DNA of 64,000 bases from Clostridia bacterium (GTDB lineage Bacteria; Bacillota; Clostridia; Oscillospirales; Acutalibacteraceae). The stretch lies in contig JAFQOT010000002.1 in NCBI GenBank assembly GCA_017403065.1, positions 62,001 through 126,000 on the forward strand, written 5' to 3'. The translations under genes and the position numbers were made by a program. This document shows positions 45,854 through 54,315 of this stretch, one piece after another; the stretch's first letter is position 1; each line of letters opens with the position of its first letter. The notes beneath the pieces were generated by a model. It was not told the origin of the DNA. It ran no database searches and saw only the letters and a list, made by a program, of their open reading frames with translations.

Positions 45854-45885
45854 AAACTGCGAGACTTCCTTTAGAGAAGTCTCGC
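45851..45885 (-). terminator. Terminator after dpaB
   Basis: On the minus strand GCGAGACTTC and GAAGTCTCGC (45885-45859) pair around TCTAAAG, followed by AGTTTTAT. The T tract runs directly into the first unit of the palindrome array. Confidence 0.75.
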
Positions 45886-45899
45886 AACCCTTCGATTTT

Positions 45900-46475
45900 T
45901 TATTTTATTATAACCGGTTGGATTTGCTTTCCTGATAAAGCGGCTTCCACCGTTTTCGGAACAAGGCTGAAATCACATACCAAGGAATTTGTTTTCGAAA
46001 AGGGGTCATCTTGGGCATAAGGGGCGAAAAAAATATTTTTTGTGTTGTGCAAAAGACCGATATTTTTCGCCGTAGCGCCTAAAGCGTCATTAGTAGCAAT
46101 AGCTAAAACCACAGGCTTTTGGTTACGTAAATGCGCCTTTACAGCTAAGGTTACGGGGGTATCTGTTATGCCTAAGGCAATTTTCGAAATAGTATTGCCT
46201 GTACAAGGACAAACAACTATCAGGTCAAGAAGATTTTTCGGTCCAATAGGCTCGGCTGACGGTATATCGTGAATAACCCTTGCGCCGCAAACTGATTCCA
46301 CCTCTTGCACCAATTCCTTTGCTTTTGTAAATCGGGTATCTGTATTATAAACAATATTTGACATTATTGGTATTATATCAAAATCCTTGCTTTTAAGCTC
46401 ACGCAAAACCTCCAACGACTGCTTTATAGTGCAGAACGAACCGCACAAAGCATACCCCAAAGTTATTTTTTTCAT
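45900..46475 (-). CDS. dpaB: Dipicolinate synthase subunit B
   Basis: The flavoprotein-like subunit of dipicolinate synthase (SpoVFB), which with DpaA makes the spore-core chelator dipicolinic acid in the mother cell. From 46475 it has 191 residues. The N-terminal KKITLGYALCGSFCT and the central VVCPCTGNTISKIALGITD are typical of the family. The ATG at 46475 is preceded by AAAGGTGA; a GTG at 46484 overlapping the dpaA stop is the alternative. Presence of dpaAB indicates endospore formation, probably under sigma-K control. Confidence 0.93.
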   Translation of the reverse strand: MKKITLGYALCGSFCTIKQSLEVLRELKSKDFDIIPIMSNIVYNTDTRFTKAKELVQEVESVCGARVIHDIPSAEPIGPKNLLDLIVVCPCTGNTISKIALGITDTPVTLAVKAHLRNQKPVVLAIATNDALGATAKNIGLLHNTKNIFFAPYAQDDPFSKTNSLVCDFSLVPKTVEAALSGKQIQPVIIK

Positions 46476-46480
46476 ATAGG

Positions 46481-47275
46481 TCACCTTTTATCTAATATTT
46501 CAGTTATTGTTTTAAAAAGTATATCTGCGGCTGTTTTAGGGGCTGTTTTCCCGGGAAGTCCGGGCGCATTCAGCGCAATAATTCCGTTTTTTCTTGCCGC
46601 CTCAATATTAAATCCACCCTTAGACGATAAATCTATAATTAACGAGCATTGGGAATTTTTAAACAGGCTATCAGGCAAAACATTAAAATCTACTGTATTA
46701 AAAACTATATCGTAATCAAGCGGGCTGTCTTTTAAGCTTTGGGTATTTATGTAATCAAAACCCAAAGAATCAATTAAAGCAAAATCTGAGGATTTTCTGG
46801 CGCTTACCGTTACAAAGGCACCTAAAGATTTTAATCTGTGGGCTAACACCTTTCCAACCCTGCCATAGCCTATAACCAATATTTTGCTTTTAAAAAGTGT
46901 AAAGTCGGTGTTTTCTATTGCAATTTTTATTGCCCCCTCTGCTGTGGGCACAGCATTTAAAAGGGCATAGCTGTCTAATGCGCCGTAATCAATACATTCT
47001 TTTCCCTTTAAGGTGTAGTTACAGGAAAGAATAAGCTGATTTTCATTAACGGCATCTTCTATATCAGACAAATATATTTTTTCATTTGTAATAGGCGCAA
47101 AAACCGTTTTCCCGTCTTTAGTTGTTGGCACAGGCAATATTATGGCATCAGATGTTTTAATATCCCCTTTTTCACCCTCAAAAAGACCTATAGTATCTAC
47201 GCTGTAGCCATTGCTTTCCAAGCTTGTTTTCAGTATTTTAAGACGAACATCTCCACCGATAATTGTAATTTTCAT
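46481..47275 (-). CDS. dpaA: Dipicolinate synthase subunit A
   Basis: SpoVFA, the dehydrogenase-like subunit of dipicolinate synthase, 264 residues. The N-terminal IIGGDVRLKIL segment and the second Rossmann motif VIGYGRVGKVLAHRL near 152 bind a nicotinamide nucleotide. It precedes dpaB with six bases between them and the pair forms a two-gene unit isolated by terminators. No dapA/dapG or asd genes are adjacent, unlike the Bacillus spoVF operon. The ATG has a G-rich stretch just upstream as ribosome binding site. Confidence 0.93.
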   Translation of the reverse strand: MKITIIGGDVRLKILKTSLESNGYSVDTIGLFEGEKGDIKTSDAIILPVPTTKDGKTVFAPITNEKIYLSDIEDAVNENQLILSCNYTLKGKECIDYGALDSYALLNAVPTAEGAIKIAIENTDFTLFKSKILVIGYGRVGKVLAHRLKSLGAFVTVSARKSSDFALIDSLGFDYINTQSLKDSPLDYDIVFNTVDFNVLPDSLFKNSQCSLIIDLSSKGGFNIEAARKNGIIALNAPGLPGKTAPKTAADILFKTITEILDKR

Positions 47276-47293
47276 AAATGCCCCCGAATATAT

Positions 47294-47338
47294 AAAAAAT
47301 CAACGCCACGCTGTACATTACAGTTTATGGCGTTGATA
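47294..47338 (-). terminator. Terminator of the CCA-adding enzyme gene
   Basis: On the minus strand ATCAACGCCA and TGGCGTTGAT pair with an inner CTGT/ACAG stem, followed by TTTTTTA. It separates cca from dpaA. Confidence 0.88.
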
Positions 47339-47340
47339 TT

Positions 47341-48495
47341 TTATTGGTTACTTAAAAATTGTATCAAGCTTTCATATTCGTTATTTTTTGGGTCTTTGCA
47401 GATAAACAATCTTAAATTTTCTAAATGTTTTTTTATTTCTTCACCCTTGTAGCCCATACTCTTAAGATGGTTTCCGTTAATTTTTAAATGCCTTACTGAA
47501 TACGGCTCCCCGTTATTTATTATTTCTTTGCACATTTCTTTAATTTGTTCCCCGTTTTTTCCTGAGGCTGTTAAATAATCGGCAAGGTCGTTTACCCTTT
47601 CCAAAGACCCACGGTTTAATAAATTCTTTACATCATATTTTGTGTAATACGGCATATTTAAAAGCTCTTTTAAAGTACTGAAATAGTCCTTTAACGCGTT
47701 AGATGCCTTTAGGCTCTGTAAAACCTCTAAGGGCGAATCACTTGCGGTATTTATAAAGGCAAAAAAACAAAGCTTTTCATTTTTTTTGCAAGCGTCAATT
47801 AAACTGTAATCAGGCCTTTTAGTCATTTTTAAAAATTCAAGTCCGCCGCTTTGAAATAATTTTTCTGCATTTTCTATTTTTCCAAGACTTAGCTTATAAA
47901 GCTCGGTGAAAATCCGCTCCCTGCTGATTTTTTCAATGCTTTTTATCATCTCAAGGGCAGATTTTAAGGTTTTTTCCTCTATATTAAAGTCTAACTGACA
48001 GGCGAAGCGAAAAAGCCTTAAAATGCGTAACGCATCCTCTTTAAATCTCTTTTCAGGATTGCCCACAGCCCGTAAAATTTTACTTTCTAAATCCTTTATT
48101 CCCCCCACACAATCGATAATTCCCGTGTTTTTACTGTATGCCAAAGCGTTAACTGTGAAATCTCTGCGGAATAAATCCTCTTTTATATTCGCCACAAACT
48201 CTACCTGGTTAGGCCGTCTTGAATCGGTATACTCCCCCTCTATTCTGAAGGTGGTAACCTCAACAGGCTCTTTTCCTACCAAAACCGTAACTGTGCCGTG
48301 CTTTATTCCTGTAGGTACGGTTTTTTCAAAAATCGATTCAACCTGTGTAGGAAGAGCATTTGTAGCAACATCAAAATCATTGGGTGTTTTACCTAAAAGC
48401 ATATCCCTGACACAGCCCCCTACAATAAAAGCATCAAAGCCTTTTTTATTAAGGGTGTCTATAACATATTCTATTTTTGAGGGGATTTTAAACAT
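47341..48495 (-). CDS. cca: CCA tRNA nucleotidyltransferase
   Basis: A class II nucleotidyltransferase that adds or repairs the 3' CCA end of tRNAs. It has 384 residues. The N-terminal head has GGCVRDMLLG near 27 and the catalytic DFDVATNALP carboxylates near 41. The basic RRDFTVNALAY motif is near 110, and the nucleotide-templating EDALRILRLFRFACQL segment is near 155. It is divergent from murC across an 86-base AT-rich gap that must hold both promoters, neither close to consensus. Single-enzyme (not split A/CC) activity is likely but not certain. Confidence 0.92.
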   Translation of the reverse strand: MFKIPSKIEYVIDTLNKKGFDAFIVGGCVRDMLLGKTPNDFDVATNALPTQVESIFEKTVPTGIKHGTVTVLVGKEPVEVTTFRIEGEYTDSRRPNQVEFVANIKEDLFRRDFTVNALAYSKNTGIIDCVGGIKDLESKILRAVGNPEKRFKEDALRILRLFRFACQLDFNIEEKTLKSALEMIKSIEKISRERIFTELYKLSLGKIENAEKLFQSGGLEFLKMTKRPDYSLIDACKKNEKLCFFAFINTASDSPLEVLQSLKASNALKDYFSTLKELLNMPYYTKYDVKNLLNRGSLERVNDLADYLTASGKNGEQIKEMCKEIINNGEPYSVRHLKINGNHLKSMGYKGEEIKKHLENLRLFICKDPKNNEYESLIQFLSNQ

Positions 48496-48581
48496 ATTTT
48501 TTCATTCCTTCAAAAAAGTGTTTATTTTTTGCTTAAGAAGTAATATAATAAATATATTAGTATACTGTAAGGAGCAGTCTT

Positions 48582-49955
48582 ATGAAAGAGCTACGGATTG
48601 AAGATAAAATTATTGATCAGGTGAAGCATATACATATGATCGGTATCGGTGGAAGCGGTATGTGCCCTTTAGCCGAAATACTTCACAGCAAGGGATATAT
48701 TTTAACAGGCTCTGACAATAACGAAAGTGACCCTTTAAAGCGTATTAAAGCTTTGGGTATAAAGGTGTTTATGGGCCATTCACCCGAAAATATTAAGTCA
48801 GCTGAGTTAATAGTATATTCCGCCGCTATTTCAAAGGACAATCCCGAGCTTAAGGCAGCTAAGGAAAATAATATTCCTACTATGGAGCGTTCCCATTTGT
48901 TAGGAGCTCTTACCCGCCGTTACGATAATGTTATCGGTGTTTGCGGTACCCACGGCAAAACCACCGTTTCCTCTATGATAACACATATTTTAATTTTAAA
49001 CAAGCAGGAACCTACCGCAGTTATAGGCGGCAAGCTGCCCCTTATAAATTCTAACGGTATAGCAGGAAAGAGTGAAACAATGGTTTGCGAGTCCTGTGAA
49101 TTTGTAGATACATTTTTACAGCTTTCTCCCGATGTTTCGGTACTGCTTAATATTGATAACGACCATCTTGATTATTTTAAAACTATGGATAATCTTGTTT
49201 CCTCCTTTCGCAAATTTATATCTATGTCTAAAAAAGCATTTATAAACGGTGACGATAGCTTGTGTCTTAAAGCCGCAGAGGATATAGATACAGATATTAT
49301 AACCTTTGGTATGGACAAATCCAACGACTATTACGCCGAGAATATAGAAAAAGGAAAATACGGCTTCAGCTTTAATGTAATGAACAACAACCAGTGCCTC
49401 GCAAGAGTTGATATGCACGTTCCGGGCAAGCACAATATTTTAAACGGTCTTGCGGGCTTTGCGGTAGCCTATGAAGAGGGAATAGATCCCCAAGGCATTG
49501 CCAAAGCTTTAGAAAGCTTTACAGGCGCAGGCAGACGTTTCGAATTTTTAGGTCAATACAACGGCTTTACACTGGCTGACGATTATGCCCATCATCCCAC
49601 AGAGATTATGGCTACCCTTAAAGCTGCAAAGGAGCTTGACTATAAAAAAGTTATTGCTGTATTCCAGCCCTTTACCTTTTCCCGTACCGCGCTTTTAAAG
49701 GATGATTTTATAAACGCCCTTTCGGTAGCAGACAAGGTTATTTTAACCTCGATTATGGGTTCAAGGGAGAAAAACACCTATGGTATCAGCTCTCACGATT
49801 TAGCTTCTAAGCTGCCTGATGCAGTTGTAGTAGACGGCTTTGAAAACATTGCTCAAAAAATAATAGAAACCGCGAAAGAAGGCGACATTGTCATCACAAT
49901 GGGCGGCGGAGATATTTATAAAGCGGCTCATATCGTACAGGAGAAATTAAGTTGA
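48582..49955 (+). CDS. murC: UDP-N-acetylmuramate:L-alanine ligase
   Basis: The first Mur ligase of peptidoglycan precursor synthesis. It has 457 residues. The N-terminal HMIGIGGSGMCPLAEIL nucleotide fold, the P-loop GTHGKTT near 125, and the conserved DDYAHHPTEI near 335 that distinguishes MurC are all present. An AAGGAG site precedes the ATG. It is followed by an AlaX-like gene whose TTG start overlaps its TGA stop as TTGA. Confidence 0.96.
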   Translation: MKELRIEDKIIDQVKHIHMIGIGGSGMCPLAEILHSKGYILTGSDNNESDPLKRIKALGIKVFMGHSPENIKSAELIVYSAAISKDNPELKAAKENNIPTMERSHLLGALTRRYDNVIGVCGTHGKTTVSSMITHILILNKQEPTAVIGGKLPLINSNGIAGKSETMVCESCEFVDTFLQLSPDVSVLLNIDNDHLDYFKTMDNLVSSFRKFISMSKKAFINGDDSLCLKAAEDIDTDIITFGMDKSNDYYAENIEKGKYGFSFNVMNNNQCLARVDMHVPGKHNILNGLAGFAVAYEEGIDPQGIAKALESFTGAGRRFEFLGQYNGFTLADDYAHHPTEIMATLKAAKELDYKKVIAVFQPFTFSRTALLKDDFINALSVADKVILTSIMGSREKNTYGISSHDLASKLPDAVVVDGFENIAQKIIETAKEGDIVITMGGGDIYKAAHIVQEKLS

Positions 49956-51109
49956 TAACAGAAAAATTATATGATAAAGACTCTTTTATAAAAGACTTTG
50001 AGGCTACAGTTCTTGAATGCTACAGGTATTTTGAAAATTATTGCGTAATTCTTGATAAAACCGCCTTTTTCCCCGAAAGTGCTGGACAGGGCTGTGACAA
50101 AGGCGTATTAGGTAACGCAAAGGTTTTAGATGTTCAGATTAAAGACGGTAAAATACTTCATATAACCGATAAACCGTTACAAGTGTGGAACAATGTTAAA
50201 GGCTCTATTGATTTTGACAGGCGCTTTGATTTTATGCAGCAACATTCAGGCGAGCATATTATTTCAGGCGTAGCTCACAGTCTTTACGGTTGCGAAAATG
50301 TAGGGTTTCATTTAAGCGAGGATATTGTAACACTTGATTTTGATAAAATTTTAGATTCTTCTCAGCTTGAAAAAATTGAAAAGCTATCTAACTCTAAGAT
50401 ATGGGATAATGTAAGATTTTTTACATATTATCCTGACAGTGAAAGCCTAAAAAACCTGAATTACCGTAGCAAAAAAGAGCTTGACGGGGATATTCGTATT
50501 GTAGAAATTGAAAATACGGATATCTGCGCTTGCTGTGCACCGCATGTAAAAACGGCGGGACAGATAGGCTTAATAAAGCTTTTAAACACCGAAAAAATCA
50601 GAGGCGGCACCAGAATAGAAATTAAATGCGGTGGCCGAGCCTTAGATGATTATAACCAAAAATATAAAAACACCTTGGAAATCTCAGCTATGCTTTGTGT
50701 TAAGCAAAACGAGGTTTCCAAGGGCGTAAAGAATATGTTAGAGCATACTAAGACTATTAAATCTCAGCTTTCTGATTACAAGACAGCCCTTATAACACAC
50801 CGCATAGAAAAGCTTGACTTAAAAAACTCTGTTACCTGTGTTTTTGAGGAGGATTTATCCCCAAGGGATTTGCAGCATTTTGCAGACAGCTTATTTAAAA
50901 AAGCTGGTGGATTGCGGGCAGTTTTCAGCCCAGCAGCCGATGGCTTTTCTTTTGCTATTTGCGGTGAAATCGATAAGCTTGACCGCTTTTTCGCAGATTT
51001 TAAGAACAGATTTGCAGTAAAGGGCGGCGGCAGAAACGGTATGGTACAGGGTACTGCCCAGGCGGAAAAATCCCATTTGATTGATTTTTTTGAAAAATCC
51101 GCCTATTAA
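49952..51109 (+). CDS. Alanyl-tRNA editing protein (AlaX-L type), TTG start
   Basis: A stand-alone homologue of the AlaRS editing and C-Ala regions, expected to hydrolyse Ser- or Gly-charged tRNA-Ala. It has 385 residues. Its zinc site is formed by QQHSGEHI (H-x3-H, near 97) and CCAPH (C-x3-H, near 195), with a DHHA1-type C-terminal domain carrying GGGRNGMVQG. The TTG at 49952 has a GGAG site eight bases upstream and overlaps the murC stop. Its place between murC and prmA suggests a link between alanine quality control and wall synthesis, which is inference. Confidence 0.87.
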   Translation: MITEKLYDKDSFIKDFEATVLECYRYFENYCVILDKTAFFPESAGQGCDKGVLGNAKVLDVQIKDGKILHITDKPLQVWNNVKGSIDFDRRFDFMQQHSGEHIISGVAHSLYGCENVGFHLSEDIVTLDFDKILDSSQLEKIEKLSNSKIWDNVRFFTYYPDSESLKNLNYRSKKELDGDIRIVEIENTDICACCAPHVKTAGQIGLIKLLNTEKIRGGTRIEIKCGGRALDDYNQKYKNTLEISAMLCVKQNEVSKGVKNMLEHTKTIKSQLSDYKTALITHRIEKLDLKNSVTCVFEEDLSPRDLQHFADSLFKKAGGLRAVFSPAADGFSFAICGEIDKLDRFFADFKNRFAVKGGGRNGMVQGTAQAEKSHLIDFFEKSAY

Positions 51110-51142
51110 ACCTATATTTTATAAATCGAAAAGGAAGTTATT

Positions 51143-52066
51143 ATGAACTGGACTGAAATCACAATAAGCATACCGCAAAAATATACCGACGCGGCGGCGG
51201 CTATCGCTAATATGACTGTACCCTACGGAATTTATATTGAGGATTATTCTGATTTAGAGCAGGGCGCTTGGGATATTGCTCACATTGATTTAATCGACCA
51301 AGAGCTTATAAATAAGGATAGAGAAAATTCTCTTATTCATATCTATATTTCAGAATGTGACAACGCCGCTGAGGCTTTAGAATTTTTAAAGGAACGCTTT
51401 AATGCAGAAAAAATTCCCTTTACCATAGGGTCTGTAGGTGTAGACGATACCGACTGGAACGAAAACTGGAAAAAATATTTTCACACTATAGAAATCGGCA
51501 AAAAATTAGCCGTTGTTCCAAGCTGGGAAAATTATGAAAACAAGGACAGACGCACTGTTTTAAACATTGACCCAGGCGCCGCTTTTGGAACAGGCACCCA
51601 CGCCACCACAAGCCTTTGCCTTGAAATGCTTCAGGATTATATAAACCCTGATACCGAAATGCTGGACATAGGAACAGGCAGCGGAATTTTAGCTTTGGCA
51701 TCGGTACTTTTAGGCGGTAAAAGTGCCTTTGGTGTTGATATTGACGCCCAATCTGTAAAAACCGCAACCGAAAATGCCCAAATAAATAACATTTCACATA
51801 AAACCGAATTTGCCGTAGGTGACCTTGCCGAAAAAGTAACAGGCAAGTATCAGGTTGTTTGCGCTAATATTGTGGCAGATGTTATTATCCGCCTTTTGCC
51901 CGATGCGAAAAGCTTTTTGAAAGACGATGGCGTTTTGATTATATCAGGCATTATTGATATACGAAAAGATGATGTAATAAATGCGGTGAAACAAAACGGT
52001 TTTGTTGTTATTAAAGAAGCATACAGGGATAATTGGTGTGCTTTCGCTTTGAAAATGAAAGGATAA
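51143..52066 (+). CDS. prmA: Ribosomal protein L11 methyltransferase
   Basis: Trimethylates ribosomal protein L11. It has 307 residues: an N-terminal substrate-recognition domain (1-120, including DDTDWNENWKKYF), then the SAM-binding fold with NIDPGAAFGTGTH, LDIGTGSGILAL near 175 and VVCANIVADVI near 240. Start and length are typical. It begins 33 bases after the AlaX gene with an AAGGAAG site, and prfB follows four bases after its stop. Confidence 0.95.
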   Translation: MNWTEITISIPQKYTDAAAAIANMTVPYGIYIEDYSDLEQGAWDIAHIDLIDQELINKDRENSLIHIYISECDNAAEALEFLKERFNAEKIPFTIGSVGVDDTDWNENWKKYFHTIEIGKKLAVVPSWENYENKDRRTVLNIDPGAAFGTGTHATTSLCLEMLQDYINPDTEMLDIGTGSGILALASVLLGGKSAFGVDIDAQSVKTATENAQINNISHKTEFAVGDLAEKVTGKYQVVCANIVADVIIRLLPDAKSFLKDDGVLIISGIIDIRKDDVINAVKQNGFVVIKEAYRDNWCAFALKMKG

Positions 52067-52070
52067 TTTT

Positions 52071-53186
52071 ATGCTTGAATTTGAACAGTTACGTCTGCGG
52101 CTTACAGCAAACCAAGACGAAATTCGCAGCCTAAAAGATGCTATCGCATACGATAGACTGAAACGTGAGATAGATGAGCTTGAAACAAAAGCCTCTATGC
52201 CTGGATTTTGGGACGACCTTGAAAGCTCCCAAAAAACAGTACAAAAAACAGGCAAGCTAAAAAATATTGTAGAAAGCTATGATAATCTTTGCAGCAACTA
52301 TGAAGACCTGTTAGTCCTTATTGAAATGGGTGACGAAGAGGAGGATTTATCCTTAGTAGAGGAAATTGAAGGCTCTATTGAGGAGCTTGAAAAAAATCTT
52401 GCCGCCCAGAAGCTTGAAACCCTGCTTACAGGAGAATACGATAAAAACAACGCTATTTTAACCTTTCACGCAGGCGCAGGCGGAACCGAAGCGATGGACT
52501 GGGTTTCAATGCTTGTACGTATGTACACCCGTTGGGCCGAATCCCACGGATTTAAGCTGCAAATGTTAGATTTTCTTGACGGCGACGAGGCTGGTTTGAA
52601 AAGCGCAACCCTTTCTGTCGAGGGTGAAAACGCTTACGGATACCTGAAAAGCGAGTCGGGTGTTCACAGACTTGTACGTGTTTCCCCTTTTGACGCTTCG
52701 GGAAGACGCCATACCTCCTTTGCCTCATTAGAGGTTATGCCCGAAATAAGTGACGATAATGATATTGAAATCCGCGAGGATGAAATTAAAATGGATGTTT
52801 TCCGTTCTTCAGGAGCAGGCGGTCAGCATATTAACAAAACCTCCTCTGCCGTAAGATTAACCCATATTCCTACAGGCATTGTTGTTGCCTGTCAGAACGA
52901 GCGAAGTCAATTCCAGAACAGAGAAAAGGCTATGAAAATGCTGAAATCAAAGCTTTTGGAAATCAAAGAGCGTGAGCACTTAGAAAAAATAGATGATATT
53001 AAGGGCATACAAAAGGAAATAGCCTGGGGCTCGCAAATACGCTCCTATGTATTTATGCCCTACACTCTGGCAAAAGACCACCGAACAGGCTTTGAATCGG
53101 GAAATATCAATGCCGTAATGGATGGTGACTTAGACGGATTTATAAACGCCTACCTGAACGCCAGTACAAACGGCGAATTAAAATAA
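52071..53186 (+). CDS. prfB: Peptide chain release factor 2
   Basis: Recognises UGA and UAA stop codons. It has 371 residues. The stop-codon recognition tripeptide SPF is in VSPFDASGRRH near 205, and the catalytic GGQ is in SGAGGQHINKTSSAVR near 250. In most bacteria the gene needs a +1 frameshift at an internal UGA near codon 25; here the frame is continuous from the first ATG through the corresponding region, so no frameshift is needed. It sits between prmA and a lipoprotein gene. Confidence 0.96.
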   Translation: MLEFEQLRLRLTANQDEIRSLKDAIAYDRLKREIDELETKASMPGFWDDLESSQKTVQKTGKLKNIVESYDNLCSNYEDLLVLIEMGDEEEDLSLVEEIEGSIEELEKNLAAQKLETLLTGEYDKNNAILTFHAGAGGTEAMDWVSMLVRMYTRWAESHGFKLQMLDFLDGDEAGLKSATLSVEGENAYGYLKSESGVHRLVRVSPFDASGRRHTSFASLEVMPEISDDNDIEIREDEIKMDVFRSSGAGGQHINKTSSAVRLTHIPTGIVVACQNERSQFQNREKAMKMLKSKLLEIKEREHLEKIDDIKGIQKEIAWGSQIRSYVFMPYTLAKDHRTGFESGNINAVMDGDLDGFINAYLNASTNGELK

Positions 53187-53196
53187 GGAGAAAAAA

Positions 53197-54213
53197 ATGA
53201 AAAGAATACTAAGCTTAATTTTAACAGTTTTATTATTGATTACCCTTGTTACAGGCTGTAACGCCCCAAAGCGTGAGCTTTACAGTGTAAAGCTTTCAAA
53301 ATATATCACTATCGGCGATTATAAAGGCATTGAAGTTGACACCTCATCAAATGAATATAAAAATTCCTACGAAGATATTCTTTATGCCGACGTGCAGGCA
53401 GGTAATTATTTTAAAACTCTTACAGAGGGAACTGTTTCAGAGGGTGATACCGTCAATATTGATTATGTGGGTAAAAAGGACGGAGTAGCCTTTAATGGCG
53501 GTACCGCTAAAGGCTATGACCTTAAAATAGGCTCAGGCACTTTTATTGATGGCTTTGAGGAAGGTATTATCGGCGAGGCTATTGGCTCTACCTTTGATTT
53601 AAACCTTACCTTCCCTAAAAATTACGGCAACGAAGAGCTTAACGGCGCAAAGGTTGTTTTTACCGTGACTGTCAACTATGTCACTACTGATGACCCGTTA
53701 AGTCCATCAGAATACTACAAAGACTTAAATTTCAAATCCTTAAAGGAATATGAAGCAGATGCCAGAGAAAGAGCTATTAAAAATCTTCTTGTTCAAAAAT
53801 TCACCGAAAGCTGTGAAATAAAGAAATACCCACAGGATACATCTAATTTTCTATGCGACAAATATATAGAGGCTTTCGAAAAGGAATACCTTGCCTCTGC
53901 CGGCTACACCATAGATGCTTATATTGAATACCTTGATAAAACAGAGGACGAATTCAGAGAAGAAATAATAAATAATAATATCAAACCCCAAATGGATACT
54001 CAAATGCCTTTGTACGCCCTTTTAGATGACGCTGATATGGAGGTAACATCAGACGACATAAACGCTAAGGCAGAAGAAATGGCCAAAGCCGTAAACAATT
54101 CCTCGGTTACAACCCAAAAGATTAAGGAATATTACGGAAATTATTATATTGAATATCTTGTTGTAAACAAAAAAGCAGTAGATTATATGTATAAATACGC
54201 TAAAATTAAGTAA
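53197..54213 (+). CDS. FKBP-type prolyl isomerase lipoprotein, trigger-factor-like
   Basis: A 338-residue surface lipoprotein. The signal ends in LVTGCNAP, with lipid attachment at the Cys near 21. An FKBP domain spans about 85-165 (VNIDYVGKKDGVAFNGG, GSGTFIDGFEEGI), strikingly like the FKBP domain of the tig gene at 25.7-27.1 kb. A helical segment follows (170-330), resembling the trigger factor chaperone arms, while the ribosome-binding domain is replaced by the lipoprotein signal. It is likely an extracytoplasmic folding factor. It starts ten bases after prfB with an AAGGAG site. Confidence 0.87.
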   Translation: MKRILSLILTVLLLITLVTGCNAPKRELYSVKLSKYITIGDYKGIEVDTSSNEYKNSYEDILYADVQAGNYFKTLTEGTVSEGDTVNIDYVGKKDGVAFNGGTAKGYDLKIGSGTFIDGFEEGIIGEAIGSTFDLNLTFPKNYGNEELNGAKVVFTVTVNYVTTDDPLSPSEYYKDLNFKSLKEYEADARERAIKNLLVQKFTESCEIKKYPQDTSNFLCDKYIEAFEKEYLASAGYTIDAYIEYLDKTEDEFREEIINNNIKPQMDTQMPLYALLDDADMEVTSDDINAKAEEMAKAVNNSSVTTQKIKEYYGNYYIEYLVVNKKAVDYMYKYAKIK

Positions 54214-54220
54214 AATACAA

Positions 54221-54269
54221 AATTACTACCCGAAAAAGAGTTTTGCTTTCTCTTTTTCGGGTAGTTTTG
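54221..54269. terminator. Bidirectional terminator between the lipoprotein gene and hpt
   Basis: A 16-bp perfect stem (54225-54240 with 54250-54265) beginning ACTACCCG, with T/A tracts on both sides. Confidence 0.9.
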
Positions 54270-54315
54270 TCTTATACCGTTGCAAGCAGGAAATTTGTAT
54301 GCCAAATTTCCTTTT

